A stretch of 64,000 bases of DNA from Phenylobacterium sp. Root1290 (lineage in GTDB: Bacteria > Pseudomonadota > Alphaproteobacteria > Caulobacterales > Caulobacteraceae). Shown here in pieces: positions 9,368 through 19,286 of this stretch. A program made the position numbers and the translations under genes. Location of the stretch: assembly GCF_001425305.1 (NCBI RefSeq), contig NZ_LMEE01000005.1, positions 62,001 to 126,000 on the forward strand. Direction: 5' to 3'. Positions within the stretch are counted from its first letter, which is position 1. Each line of letters begins with the position of its first letter. Below the pieces are notes generated by a model. It was given only the letters and a program-made list of their open reading frames with translations. It was not told the origin of the DNA and did no database searches.

Positions 9368-10567
9368 ATGACCGCTGTGATCGCCCCCGCGCGCTCGCTG
9401 TTCGCCGGGCTGAAGGCCCAGGCGCCCGATCCGCTGCTGTCCTTGATCGCCCTCTACAAGAACGACCCGCGCCCCCAGAAGCTGGACCTCGGCGTCGGCG
9501 TCTATCGCGACGCGGCCGGCGACACGCCGGTGTTCGGCGCCATGAAGGCGGCCGAACGCGTGCTGCTGGAGACGCAGCCCACCAAGGCCTATCTCGGCCC
9601 CGAAGGCGACTTCGGCTTCCTGGAAGCCATCGCCCCGGTGGTGTTCGGCGGCGGTGCGGCGGGCGAGGGGCTGTTCGCGGTCCAGACCCCGGGCGGCACC
9701 GGCGCCCTGCGCCTGGCCGCCGAACTGGCCAACGCCGGCACGCCCGGCGCGCGCATCTGGATGGGCACGCCCTCCTGGCCGATCCACGCGCCGATCTTCC
9801 GCCAGGCGGGGATGGCGGTTGAGACCTTCCGCTACTTCGACGCGGCGACCCAGCGCATCTGCTTCGACGAGATGATGGCCGCCCTGGCCAGGGTCGAGGC
9901 CGGCGACCTCGTGCTGCTGCACGGCGCCTGCCACAACCCGACCGGCGCCGATCTGTCGCTGGTCCAGTGGGCCGAAGTCGCCGCCCTGCTCAGCGCGCGC
10001 GGCGCCGTGCCGCTCATCGACCTGGCGTACCAGGGCCTTGGGGCGGGCCTCGACGAGGACGCCGCTGGCATGCGGCTGGTGATGGAGGCGTCCGACACCG
10101 CCATCGTCGCCTATTCCTGCGACAAGAACTTCGGACTTTACCGCGAGCGCACCGGCGCGCTGTTCGTCCGCGCCCGCGGCCATGAGGACGTGGTTCGCTC
10201 CAACATCCTGCAACTGGCGCGCTGCGCTTGGTCGATGCCGCCGGATCACGGCGCCGCCGCGGTCCGCGTGATCCTCGAAGATCCGGCTCTCACCGCCCAG
10301 TGGCGGGCCGAACTGGACGCCATGCGCACGCGTTTGAACCAGGTGCGCGCGGCGCTGGCAAAGGCCGATCCGCGCCTGGAGCCGCTGCGCGATCAGCACG
10401 GCCTCTTCGCCCTGCTGCCACTGAGCCCGGCCCAGGTCGAGGCCATGCGCCGCGACCACGCCGTCTACATGGCCGGTTCCGGCCGCATCAACATCGCTGG
10501 CCTGACGGCCGACACCGTCCAGCCATTCGTGCAGGCGCTCGACGCCTGCCTCAAGGGAGACGCCTGA
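9368..10567 (+). CDS. tyrB: Aromatic amino acid aminotransferase
   Basis: A 399-aa class I PLP aminotransferase of the aspartate/tyrosine type. Signature parts are LDLGVGVYRD near the N-terminus, HGACHNPTGADL in the middle and SCDKNFGLYRERTGAL carrying the Schiff-base lysine K253. The start at 9368 follows GAAGGAGGA. As the first gene of the tyrosine operon, its expected job is converting tyrosine to 4-hydroxyphenylpyruvate, the substrate of the next gene 1 nt downstream. Phenylalanine and aspartate are plausible extra substrates. The symbol reflects the family; the physiological role here is catabolic. Confidence 0.9.
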   Translation: MTAVIAPARSLFAGLKAQAPDPLLSLIALYKNDPRPQKLDLGVGVYRDAAGDTPVFGAMKAAERVLLETQPTKAYLGPEGDFGFLEAIAPVVFGGGAAGEGLFAVQTPGGTGALRLAAELANAGTPGARIWMGTPSWPIHAPIFRQAGMAVETFRYFDAATQRICFDEMMAALARVEAGDLVLLHGACHNPTGADLSLVQWAEVAALLSARGAVPLIDLAYQGLGAGLDEDAAGMRLVMEASDTAIVAYSCDKNFGLYRERTGALFVRARGHEDVVRSNILQLARCAWSMPPDHGAAAVRVILEDPALTAQWRAELDAMRTRLNQVRAALAKADPRLEPLRDQHGLFALLPLSPAQVEAMRRDHAVYMAGSGRINIAGLTADTVQPFVQALDACLKGDA

Positions 10568-10568
10568 C

Positions 10569-11642
10569 ATGACCGTGACCCCGGAAAACCCGATCGGCCT
10601 CAACGGCTTCGAGTTCGTCGAATTCACCAGCCCCGATCCTGCCAAGATGGCCGCCCTGATCGAGCAGCTCGGCTTCACCGCCTATTCCAAGCACCCGACC
10701 AAGGCGATCGTTCGCTACAAGCAGGGCCGCACCAACCTGCTGGTCAACCAGGAGCCGACCGGCCAGGCCGCCGAGTTCCGCGCGGCTCATGGCCCCTCGG
10801 CCAACGGCATGGCCTTCCGCGTCGCTGACGCCAGGGCCGCCTATGACCTCGCTGTCTCGCGCGGCGCCAAGCCGGCCGACGCCTCGGCCTCGGCGCTATC
10901 GGACGCCTACGTGCTGGAGGGCATCGGCGGCTCGCTGCTGTATCTGGTCGATCGCCACGGCGACAAAGGCACGATCTACGACGCCTGGGAGCAGATCCCC
11001 GGCGCGGCGCAAGCCGAGGCCCAAAACGCTGTCGGCCTCGACCTGCTCGACCACCTGACCCACAACGTCAAGCGCGGCCAGATGCGCACCTGGTCCAGCT
11101 TCTACAACCAGATCTTCGGCTTCGAGGAGCAGAAGTACTTCGACATCAAGGGCCAGGCGACCGGCCTCTTCAGCCAGGCGATGATCGCGCCCGACAAGGC
11201 CATCCGCATCCCGCTGAACGAGAGCCAGGACGACAAGTCCCAGATCGAAGAGTTCATCCGCGAGTACAACGGCGAGGGCATCCAGCACCTGGCCTTCACC
11301 ACGGACAACATCTTCGACACCGTCGAGGCCCTGCGCGCCCGCGGCGTGAACCTGCAGGACACCATCGAGACCTACTACGAGCTGGTGAACAAGCGCGTCC
11401 CCGGCCACGGCGAGGACCTCGAGCGCCTGCGCAAGAACCGGATCCTCATCGACGGCAATGTCGGCGACGAAGGCATCCTGCTGCAGATCTTCACCGAGAA
11501 CCTGTTCGGCCCGATCTTCTTCGAGATCATCCAGCGCAAGGGCAACGAGGGCTTCGGCAACGGCAACTTCCAGGCCCTGTTCGAGTCTATCGAGCTCGAC
11601 CAGATCCGCCGCGGCGTCATCAAGGTCGACGCGGCCGAGTAG
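10569..11642 (+). CDS. hpd: 4-hydroxyphenylpyruvate dioxygenase
   Basis: Non-heme iron dioxygenase of 357 aa that turns 4-hydroxyphenylpyruvate into homogentisate. Two vicinal-oxygen-chelate halves are present, and the iron ligands fall at the usual places: H162 in LLDHLTHNV, H240 in IQHLAFTTDNI and E319 in ENLFGPIFFEIIQRKG. The length agrees with bacterial enzymes. It follows the aminotransferase stop by one base, showing an operon. A 40-bp palindromic repeat begins 9 nt after its stop, before hmgA. Confidence 0.97.
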   Translation: MTVTPENPIGLNGFEFVEFTSPDPAKMAALIEQLGFTAYSKHPTKAIVRYKQGRTNLLVNQEPTGQAAEFRAAHGPSANGMAFRVADARAAYDLAVSRGAKPADASASALSDAYVLEGIGGSLLYLVDRHGDKGTIYDAWEQIPGAAQAEAQNAVGLDLLDHLTHNVKRGQMRTWSSFYNQIFGFEEQKYFDIKGQATGLFSQAMIAPDKAIRIPLNESQDDKSQIEEFIREYNGEGIQHLAFTTDNIFDTVEALRARGVNLQDTIETYYELVNKRVPGHGEDLERLRKNRILIDGNVGDEGILLQIFTENLFGPIFFEIIQRKGNEGFGNGNFQALFESIELDQIRRGVIKVDAAE

Positions 11643-11651
11643 ACCAAGCGA

Positions 11652-11691
11652 TGTCATCCCGGCCTTCCGCTTCGCTTCAGCCGGGATGACA
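11652..11691. repeat. Palindromic intergenic repeat, copy 1 (single unit)
   Basis: Arms TGTCATCCCGG (11652-11662) and CCGGGATGACA (11681-11691) are exact complements around an 18-nt loop that includes CTTCCGCTTCGCTTCAG. Same family as the copies at 14718, 16579 and 60421. It sits inside the tyrosine operon, between hpd and hmgA, so it may shape the mRNA rather than end it; no T-tract follows. Confidence 0.9.
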
Positions 11692-11729
11692 CCTAGGGTT
11701 CGAGGGGGAAACCGGCCGTGGAGAAGACC

Positions 11730-13025
11730 ATGCCGCTGAACTACATGTCCGGCTTCGGGGGTGGCTTCGAAACCGAAGCCGTCGCCGGCGCGCTGCCGGT
11801 CGGCCAGAACTCGCCGCAGAAGACGCCGTTCGGCCTGTTCGCCGAGCAGCTGTCGGGCAGCGCCTTCACTGCGCCGCGCCATGAGAACAAGCGCTCCTGG
11901 CTCTACCGCCTGCGCCCGACCGCCAGCCATCCGCCGTTCGCGCCCTATGCCGGCGGCAAGCTGCTGCGCTCGGGTCCGTTCGACGAAGCCCCGCCCAGCC
12001 CCAACCGCCTGCGCTGGGACCCGCTGCCGGTCCCGGCCGAGCCGACCGACTTCGTCGACGGCCTGGTGACCTACGCCGGCAACGGCGACGTCGGGACCTT
12101 CGCCGGCATCGCCATCCACCTCTACGCCGCCAACCGCTCGATGCAGGGCCGCGTGTTCTACGACGCCGACGGCGAGCTGCTGATCGTGCCCCAGGACGGC
12201 GAACTGCTGATCGCCACAGAACTCGGCCGCCTGGAGCTGAAGCCGGGCGAGATCGCGTTGATCCCGCGCGGCCTGCGCTTTCGCGTCGAACTGACCGGTC
12301 CGCAGGCCCGCGGCTATGTCTGCGAGAACTACGGCGCGCCGTTCCGTCTGCCGGAGCTCGGCCCCATCGGCGCCAACGGCCTGGCCAACGCCCGCGATTT
12401 TCTCCACCCCGCCGCATGGTTTGAGGATCGCGACGAACCCACGGAAGTCGTTCAGAAATTCCAGGGCGCGCTGTGGACGACGACGCTCGACCACAGCCCC
12501 CTCGACGTCGTCGCCTGGCACGGCACGCTCGCGCCCTGCAAGTACGACCTGGACCGCTTCAACACCATCAACACGGTCAGCTACGACCACCCCGATCCGT
12601 CGATCTTCACGGTCCTGACCTCGCCGTCCGAGATCCCCGGAGTCGCCAACTGCGACTTCGTGATCTTCCCGCCGCGCTGGATGGTGGCCGAGCACACGTT
12701 CCGCCCGCCGTGGTTCCATCGCAACGTGATGAGCGAGTTCATGGGCCTGATCCACGGCGCCTATGACGCCAAGGCCGGCGGCTTCGCGCCCGGCGGCGCC
12801 AGCTTGCACAACTGCATGAGCGGCCACGGCCCCGACCGCGAGAGCTACGAGAAGGCGGTCGCCTCCAACCTGGCGCCGCACAAGATCGAGAACACCATGG
12901 CCTTCATGTTCGAGAGCCGCTGGGTGATCCGGCCCACGAAGTTCGCCGTCGAAACCCCGCTTCACCAGCTCGACTACGACGACTGCTGGACCGGCTTCGC
13001 CAAGGCCCAAGTTCCCTCTTCCTGA
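11730..13025 (+). CDS. hmgA: Homogentisate 1,2-dioxygenase
   Basis: Ring-cleaving iron dioxygenase (431 aa from this start) converting homogentisate to maleylacetoacetate. The N-terminus [15 protein letters not shown] matches the family, as do [20 protein letters not shown] and [10 protein letters not shown], which carry the histidine and glutamate iron ligands. The ATG at 11730 has GGAGAAGACC before it; a GTG at 11718 is an in-frame alternative adding four residues. It is third in the operon. The next step would require maleylacetoacetate isomerase, which is not visible in this window. Confidence 0.96.
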   Translation: MPLNYMSGFGGGFETEAVAGALPVGQNSPQKTPFGLFAEQLSGSAFTAPRHENKRSWLYRLRPTASHPPFAPYAGGKLLRSGPFDEAPPSPNRLRWDPLPVPAEPTDFVDGLVTYAGNGDVGTFAGIAIHLYAANRSMQGRVFYDADGELLIVPQDGELLIATELGRLELKPGEIALIPRGLRFRVELTGPQARGYVCENYGAPFRLPELGPIGANGLANARDFLHPAAWFEDRDEPTEVVQKFQGALWTTTLDHSPLDVVAWHGTLAPCKYDLDRFNTINTVSYDHPDPSIFTVLTSPSEIPGVANCDFVIFPPRWMVAEHTFRPPWFHRNVMSEFMGLIHGAYDAKAGGFAPGGASLHNCMSGHGPDRESYEKAVASNLAPHKIENTMAFMFESRWVIRPTKFAVETPLHQLDYDDCWTGFAKAQVPSS

Positions 13026-13037
13026 GTTAAGCGGCAC

Positions 13038-14333
13038 ATGATCGACGAGACCCACGACCCGGCGCGTACCAGCTGGGTCGCCAGCGCCAACGGCCATGCC
13101 GACTTCCCGATCCAGAACCTGCCGCTGGGCGTCTTCTCGCCGAACGGAGGCGCCCCGCGCGGCGGCGTCGCCATCGGCGACTTGATCCTCGACCTGTCGC
13201 TGGCCGCGCGCTCGCCGCTGCTGAGCGGCGAGGCCAAGGCCGCCGCTGAGGCCGGCGCCGGCGCCACGCTCAACCCGCTGCTGGGCCTTGCGCCCTCGGC
13301 CCGCCGCGCCCTGCGCCGCCGCCTGTCGGCGCTGCTGGCCCAGGGCGCGCCTGACCGCGCCGAGGTCGAGACCTGGCTCTACCCCGCCGGCGCCTGCACC
13401 CTGCACCTGCCGGCCGCCATCGGCGACTACACCGACTTCTACGCCGGCATTCATCACGCGCTGAACGTCGGTCGCCAGTTCCGTCCCGATAACCCGCTGC
13501 TGCCCAACTACAAGCACGTGCCGATCGGCTACCACGGCCGCGCCTCGTCGATCCGCGTCTCGGGCGCGCAGGTCCGCCGTCCCAGCGGCCAGAAGAAGGC
13601 CCCCGACGCCGCGGCGCCGACCTTCGGACCCTCCGCCCGCCTCGACCTCGAGCTGGAGCTCGGCGTCTGGATCGGCCAGGGCAACGAACTTGGCCAGCCC
13701 ATCCCCATCGGCCAGGCGTCCACCCACATCGCCGGCCTCTGCCTGCTCAACGACTGGTCGGCCCGCGACCTGCAGGCATGGGAATACCAGCCGCTCGGTC
13801 CGTTCCTGGCCAAGAACTTCATGACCACGATCTCGCCATGGATCGTCACCAGCGAAGCCCTGGCCCCGTTCCGCATCGCCCAGCCGGCCCGGCCGGACGG
13901 CGACCCGGCGCCGATGGCCTATCTGGCCGACGAGGCGGACCAGGCCTCGGGGGCCTACGCCCTCGATCTCGAGGTCTTCCTGTCCACCGCCCAGATGCGC
14001 GCGCAGGGAAGCGCCCCGGTCCGCATCTCGGCCAGCGCCGCGCGCCACCTCTACTGGACCGCCGCACAGATGGTGACCCACCACACTGTCGGCGGCTGCG
14101 ACCTCAATCCCGGCGACCTGCTCGGCACCGGCACGATCTCGACGCCCGACGACAGCGGGCTCGGCAGTCTGCTGGAACTGACCCGCGGCGGCGCGCAGCC
14201 GATCGCCCTGCCGGGCGGCGAGACCCGCACCTTCCTGCAGGACGGCGACGAGCTGGCCATCGCCGGCCATGCCCGCGCCGACGGCTATGTCGCCATCGGC
14301 TTTGGCCCCTGCACCGGAATCGTCCTCGGGTGA
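13038..14333 (+). CDS. fahA: Fumarylacetoacetase
   Basis: A 431-aa fumarylacetoacetate hydrolase, the last enzyme of tyrosine degradation, giving fumarate and acetoacetate. Family motifs include YTDFYAGIHHALNVG, HVPIGYHGRASSI, the metal-binding DLELELGVWIG and LNDWSARDLQAWEYQPLGPF. The N-terminal SH3-like domain is present, matching the eukaryote-like long form. Spacing of 12 nt from hmgA and a 4-nt overlap with the downstream Rieske gene place it firmly within the operon. Confidence 0.96.
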   Translation: MIDETHDPARTSWVASANGHADFPIQNLPLGVFSPNGGAPRGGVAIGDLILDLSLAARSPLLSGEAKAAAEAGAGATLNPLLGLAPSARRALRRRLSALLAQGAPDRAEVETWLYPAGACTLHLPAAIGDYTDFYAGIHHALNVGRQFRPDNPLLPNYKHVPIGYHGRASSIRVSGAQVRRPSGQKKAPDAAAPTFGPSARLDLELELGVWIGQGNELGQPIPIGQASTHIAGLCLLNDWSARDLQAWEYQPLGPFLAKNFMTTISPWIVTSEALAPFRIAQPARPDGDPAPMAYLADEADQASGAYALDLEVFLSTAQMRAQGSAPVRISASAARHLYWTAAQMVTHHTVGGCDLNPGDLLGTGTISTPDDSGLGSLLELTRGGAQPIALPGGETRTFLQDGDELAIAGHARADGYVAIGFGPCTGIVLG

Positions 14334-14707
14334 GCGAGGAAACGCCCCAGCTTCCCGCGCGGCTGTTCTCCACCCCCGCGGGCGTGAAGCTCGGCCCGCT
14401 GGAGCTGATCGCCGACGGCGCAGCCCGCAATTTCGTGCTGCAGATCGGCGAGGGCTTCTTCCACGGCTTCGTGGTCCGCCGCGGCGAGCAGGTGAGGGGC
14501 TATGTCGACCGCTGCCCACACGCCGGCCTGCCGCTGGCCCAGAAACTCGACGACTACCTGACCCCAGCCGGCGACCTGATCGCCTGCTCCTGGCACGGCG
14601 CTCTGTTCGACATCGACAGCGGCGCCTGCGTCGGCGGCCCCTGCGCCGGCGCCTCTCTCAGAGCCTGGCCAGTGGCGGTCGAGGACGGCTGGCTGAAAAC
14701 CGCCTAG
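14330..14707 (+). CDS. Small Rieske [2Fe-2S] ferredoxin-like protein
   Basis: A 125-aa single-domain Rieske protein starting with GTG inside the fahA stop (GTGA overlap). The cluster ligands are complete: C62 and H64 in RCPHAGLPL, C86 and H89 in ACSWHGALFD. No signal peptide, transmembrane helix or reductase domain is present, so it should be a soluble electron carrier or a domain acting on an unknown partner. Small Rieske proteins at the end of tyrosine operons are seen in this bacterial group as far as I recall, but none of the classical enzymes of the pathway needs one. A palindromic repeat begins 10 nt after the stop. Confidence 0.88.
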   Translation: MSEETPQLPARLFSTPAGVKLGPLELIADGAARNFVLQIGEGFFHGFVVRRGEQVRGYVDRCPHAGLPLAQKLDDYLTPAGDLIACSWHGALFDIDSGACVGGPCAGASLRAWPVAVEDGWLKTA

Positions 14708-14717
14708 CTCCAACGCG

Positions 14718-14853
14718 TGTCATCCCGGCTGTAGCGCAGCGGAAGGCCGGGACCCATTCGCGCCGCGCCCGCGGATGTCGCGCGGCGTCCGCCAACTTCC
14801 GCCCGATCAGGTGTTCATGGGTCCCGGTCTTGCTGCGCAAACCGGGATGACAC
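14718..14853. repeat. Palindromic intergenic repeat, copy 2 (double unit)
   Basis: Outer arms TGTCATCCCGG (14718-14728) and CCGGGATGACA (14842-14852) are exact complements. Inside, a first hairpin closes on GCCGGGACCCAT (14745 region) and a second opens with ATGGGTCCCGG (14817 region), so two hairpins flank a variable middle. Same family as copies 1, 3 and 4. It occupies the region after the Rieske gene and before metY. Confidence 0.9.
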
Positions 14854-14969
14854 CTTCGGCCGCTGGGCCTCGCGACAGCAATTCTGATGGCGCTCCGTAG
14901 TCTCCCAGGCTGGACCACGCCGCACATGGCGGGCTAGGTCGCATGCAACGAGACGTAGAGGACGCCCGC

Positions 14970-16244
14970 ATGACCCAGAACTTCGAGACCCGCGCCATTC
15001 ACGCCGGCGCCGCGCCCGATCCCACGACCAAGGCCCGGATCACTCCGATCTACCAGACCACGGCCTTCGTGTTCGACGACGCCGATCACGCGGCCAACCT
15101 CTTCAATCTCGAAGCGCCGGGCAACATCTACACCCGCCTGGGCAACCCCACGACGGGCGTGCTGGAAGCGCGCCTGGCCGACCTGGAAGGCGGCGTCGCG
15201 GCGCTCGCCGTCGGCAGCGGCCACGCCGCCCAGTTCCTGGCCTTCCATTCGCTGATGGAGCCCGGCTGCAACATCGTCGCCTCGCGCAAGCTGTATGGCG
15301 GCTCGATCAACCAGCTCGGCCAGTCCTTCAAGCGGATGGGCTGGGAAACCACCTTCATCGACAGCGACAACCCGGCCGACTACGCCGCGGCCATCAACGA
15401 CAAGACCCGCGCCGTCTTCGTCGAGTCGATCGCCAACCCCGGCGGCGTGATCACCGACATCGCCGCCATCGCCAAGGTCACCCATGACGCCGGCGTGCCG
15501 CTGGTCGTCGACAACACCCTGGCCACGCCCTACCTCTGCCGGCCGTTCGAGCACGGCGCCGACATCATCGTCCACTCGCTGACCAAGTTCCTCGGCGGTC
15601 ACGGCAACTCGATGGGCGGGGCGATCATCGACTCCGGCCGCTTCGACTGGGCCGCCAGCGACAAGTTCGGCTACCTCTCGCAGCCGAACCCCAGCTACCA
15701 CGGCAAGGTGTTCACGCAGGCGTTCGGCCCGGCCGCCTTCATCGTCGCCTGCCGCGCGCTCGGCCTGCGCGACCTTGGCCCGTCGATCTCGCCGTTCAAC
15801 GCCTTCATGATCCTGACCGGCATCGAGACCCTGCCGCTGCGCATGCAGCGCCATGTCGACAACGCCCTGGCGGTCGCCAAGTGGCTGGAGGCCAACGACA
15901 AGGTGGCGTGGGTGTCCTACGCCGGACTGGACGGCAATCCGTACAATGCGCTGGCCAAGCGCTATACGCCCAACGGCGCCGGCTCGGTGTTCTCGTTCGG
16001 GCTCAAGGGCGGCTACCAGGCGGGCATCAAGCTGGTCGGCGGCGTGAAGCTGTTCTCGCACCTGGCCAATCTCGGCGACACGCGCAGCCTGATCATCCAC
16101 CCGGCCTCCACCACCCACCGTCAGCTGGACGAGAAGAACCAGATTGCCGCCGGCGCCGGCCCCGATGTCATCCGCCTCTCGGTCGGCATTGAGAACGTCG
16201 CCGACTTGATCGCCGACCTCGAACAGGCCTTCGCCGCGCTCTGA
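14970..16244 (+). CDS. metY: O-acetylhomoserine sulfhydrylase (aminocarboxypropyltransferase)
   Basis: A 424-aa Cys/Met-metabolism PLP enzyme that makes homocysteine from O-acetylhomoserine and sulfide, or methionine with methanethiol. The start NFETRAIHAGAAPDPTT, the YTRLGNPTTGVLEARLADLE segment and the PLP lysine K206 in HSLTKFLGGHG match the MetY branch, as do the long insert and HPASTTHRQL. The ATG at 14970 follows AGAGGA. It is monocistronic in appearance, with palindromic repeats before it and a small lipoprotein after it. Confidence 0.92.
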   Translation: MTQNFETRAIHAGAAPDPTTKARITPIYQTTAFVFDDADHAANLFNLEAPGNIYTRLGNPTTGVLEARLADLEGGVAALAVGSGHAAQFLAFHSLMEPGCNIVASRKLYGGSINQLGQSFKRMGWETTFIDSDNPADYAAAINDKTRAVFVESIANPGGVITDIAAIAKVTHDAGVPLVVDNTLATPYLCRPFEHGADIIVHSLTKFLGGHGNSMGGAIIDSGRFDWAASDKFGYLSQPNPSYHGKVFTQAFGPAAFIVACRALGLRDLGPSISPFNAFMILTGIETLPLRMQRHVDNALAVAKWLEANDKVAWVSYAGLDGNPYNALAKRYTPNGAGSVFSFGLKGGYQAGIKLVGGVKLFSHLANLGDTRSLIIHPASTTHRQLDEKNQIAAGAGPDVIRLSVGIENVADLIADLEQAFAAL

Positions 16245-16331
16245 TCTGGCCCGGGCGCACGCGACGCAGGGTTGCGCGCGCCCGGCGCTCCGAGCCAAGA
16301 TGGGGCGGGGGCTCAAAACAGTAGGATGCTT

Positions 16332-16529
16332 ATGACCCGTACGCTCGCCGCCGCCCTTGTTCTCAGCCTCGCCGCCGCGCCGCTCACCGCCTGCGGCAGC
16401 ACCGCGACCACTCAGGTCGACACCGCGACCACCGGTCAGCAACTCATCGACCTCAAGCGCGCCCTGGATGAAGGCGTGATCAGCAAGTCCGAATACGAGC
16501 GCAAGCGGAAGGACATCCTCCGCAAGTAG
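16332..16529 (+). CDS. Small SHOCT-domain lipoprotein
   Basis: A 65-aa predicted lipoprotein. The signal MTRTLAAALVLSLAAAPLTA ends at a lipobox-like LTAC, and the mature part carries LIDLKRALDEGVISKSEYER, a typical short C-terminal SHOCT motif. Residue after the cysteine is Gly, which would favour outer-membrane sorting by the usual rule. The ATG at 16332 has AGGA about 6 nt upstream; an earlier ATG at 16326 is also in frame. Function of SHOCT lipoproteins is not known; oligomerisation is often proposed. Confidence 0.8.
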   Translation: MTRTLAAALVLSLAAAPLTACGSTATTQVDTATTGQQLIDLKRALDEGVISKSEYERKRKDILRK

Positions 16530-16578
16530 GGGAGGCTCGCGCGACCTTTCCAACCTGGGGGCAGGGCTTTTGAATTTG

Positions 16579-16711
16579 GTGTCATCCCGGTTTCGGCCGT
16601 AGGCCGAAGACCGGGACCCATGAGCACCAGATCCGGCGGCGGTTGGCGCAGATCGCGCCCACCTCGTTGGAGCTACCCGGCCTTCCGCTTCGCTTCAGCC
16701 GGGATGACACC
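16579..16711. repeat. Palindromic intergenic repeat, copy 3 (double unit)
   Basis: Outer arms GGTGTCATCCCGG (from 16579) and CCGGGATGACACC (to 16711) are exact complements. The first half forms a hairpin, CCCGGT ... ACCGGG, with inner arms CGGCC and GGCCG; the second half closes CCCGGC with GCCGGG around CTTCCGCTTCGCTTCA, the same loop as copy 1. It begins 49 nt after the lipoprotein stop. Confidence 0.9.
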
Positions 16712-16932
16712 GAGGGGTGAGGGAGAGGGCGGCTCCCCTTGCCCTCCGCCGCGATCCCCGCTACCCAGCGCGCAAAAGCATCAAGAGTTTGAGCCGACGC
16801 TCAAACGCCAACCTGCTCCCGAGCAAGGTGGCGCTTCCGCAAGGAGGGATGTGGCCGGTCCGGCAACCAAACGGGACGAAGCCTCAGCGTCATTCAGCCT
16901 CCCGATGCGCAAACCGCATTCCCGAGGGGCGC
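16712..16932. other. Non-coding leader upstream of threonine aldolase
   Basis: About 220 nt between the repeat and the ltaE start. It contains one clear hairpin, GTTTGAGC (16787-16794) pairing with GCTCAAAC (16799-16806) around CGAC, and a strong ribosome-binding-like AAGGAGGG that lies directly against an ATG at 16849. I do not recognise a known riboswitch here. Confidence 0.35.
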
Positions 16933-17967
16933 ATGTCCAATATCCAGCAGTTCGCCAGCGACAATTACGCCGGCATTTGTCCGCAGGCCTGGGCGGCCAT
17001 GGACGCCGCCAATCGCGGCCACGCGCCGGCCTATGGCGAAGATGCGTGGACGCAGGGCGCGGCCGACGCTTTCCGCGCCCTGTTCGCCACGGACTGCGAA
17101 GTGTTCTTCGCCTTCAACGGCACGGCGGCCAACTCCATGGCCCTGGCCGCGCTCTGCCAGTCCTATCACAGCGTGATCTGTGCGGAGTCGGCCCACGTCG
17201 AGACCGACGAGTGCGGCGCGCCGGAGTTCTTCTCCAACGGCTCCAAGCTGCTGGTCGCGCCCAGCCCGGACGGCAAGCTGACCCCCGCCGCCATCCGCGA
17301 GATCGCCGGCAAGCGCAGCGACATCCACTATCCCAAGCCGCGCGTCGTCACGATCACCCAGCCGACCGAGACCGGACAGGTCTACTCGGCCGACGAGGTG
17401 CGGGCGATCTCGGCTGTGTGCCGCGAACTCGGCCTGCGCCTGCACATGGACGGCGCGCGCTTCGCGAACGCCTGCGCCCACCTCGGCTGCGATCCGGCCG
17501 ACATCACCTGGAAGGCCGGCGTCGATGTGCTCTGCTTCGGCGGAACCAAGAACGGCATGGCGGTGGGCGAGGCGATCCTGTTCTTCGACCGCGCCCTGGC
17601 CGAGGATTTCGACTACCGCTGCAAGCAGGCCGGGCAACTGGCCTCGAAGATGCGGTTCCTGGCTGCGCCCTGGATCGGCATGCTGGAGGGCGGCGCCTGG
17701 CTCGCCAACGCGGCCCACGCCAACGCCTGCGCCCGCCGGTTGGCCGACCAGATCGAGGGGCTGTCCGGCGCCTCGCTGATGTTCCCGGTCCAGGCCAACG
17801 CCGTCTTCGTCGCCGCGCCGGAGGATCGGCTCGATGCGCTGCGTTCGCGAGGCTGGCGCTTCTACACCTTCATCGGCGGCGGAGCCCGGTTCATGTTCTC
17901 CTGGGATGCGGACATGGACCGCGTGGACGCCCTGGCGGCCGACATGGCGGCGGTGTTCAGCGAGTAG
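16933..17967 (+). CDS. ltaE: Low-specificity L-threonine aldolase
   Basis: A 344-aa fold-type I PLP enzyme that splits threonine or allo-threonine into glycine and acetaldehyde. The N-terminal FASDNYAGICP, the region LRLHMDGARFANA and the PLP lysine K206 in CFGGTKNGM are characteristic. The start at 16933 matches where relatives begin and has GAGGGG just upstream. An in-frame ATG at 16849 would add 28 unrelated residues and has too short a spacing to its purine box. The related beta-hydroxyaspartate enzymes cannot be excluded. Confidence 0.9.
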   Translation: MSNIQQFASDNYAGICPQAWAAMDAANRGHAPAYGEDAWTQGAADAFRALFATDCEVFFAFNGTAANSMALAALCQSYHSVICAESAHVETDECGAPEFFSNGSKLLVAPSPDGKLTPAAIREIAGKRSDIHYPKPRVVTITQPTETGQVYSADEVRAISAVCRELGLRLHMDGARFANACAHLGCDPADITWKAGVDVLCFGGTKNGMAVGEAILFFDRALAEDFDYRCKQAGQLASKMRFLAAPWIGMLEGGAWLANAAHANACARRLADQIEGLSGASLMFPVQANAVFVAAPEDRLDALRSRGWRFYTFIGGGARFMFSWDADMDRVDALAADMAAVFSE

Positions 17968-18055
17968 CCACCCGACGGCTTTCCCCGCCACAAGTCTCGG
18001 GAGACTTCGAAACGGCGAGTGGCTAGGCTTCCGGAGCCTCGCCAGCCGCCCGGGA

Positions 18056-19201
<1,146 letters not shown>

Positions 19202-19286
19202 TCCAGGGCCCGGCCTTGGCGCCAATAGCCCAGATTTAGCGAACTCTTGTCCAAGCGTCAGAGGCAGTTGCGAGCGACTCGCAGTG

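Noticed and set aside
10896..14519. Open frame of about 1200 codons on the minus strand opposite hpd-hmgA-fahA
   Set aside because: Its translation is Arg/Ala/Gly/Val-rich without domains and lies fully opposite four well-recognised genes; long antisense frames are expected at this GC content.
14708..14969. Possible SAM riboswitch upstream of metY
   Set aside because: The gap is filled by the palindromic repeat and a short AT-poor spacer; no SAM-II-like pseudoknot pattern is visible.
16849..16932. Upstream ATG for threonine aldolase at 16849
   Set aside because: The purine box lies directly against the ATG, and the 28 added residues do not resemble the family N-terminus.
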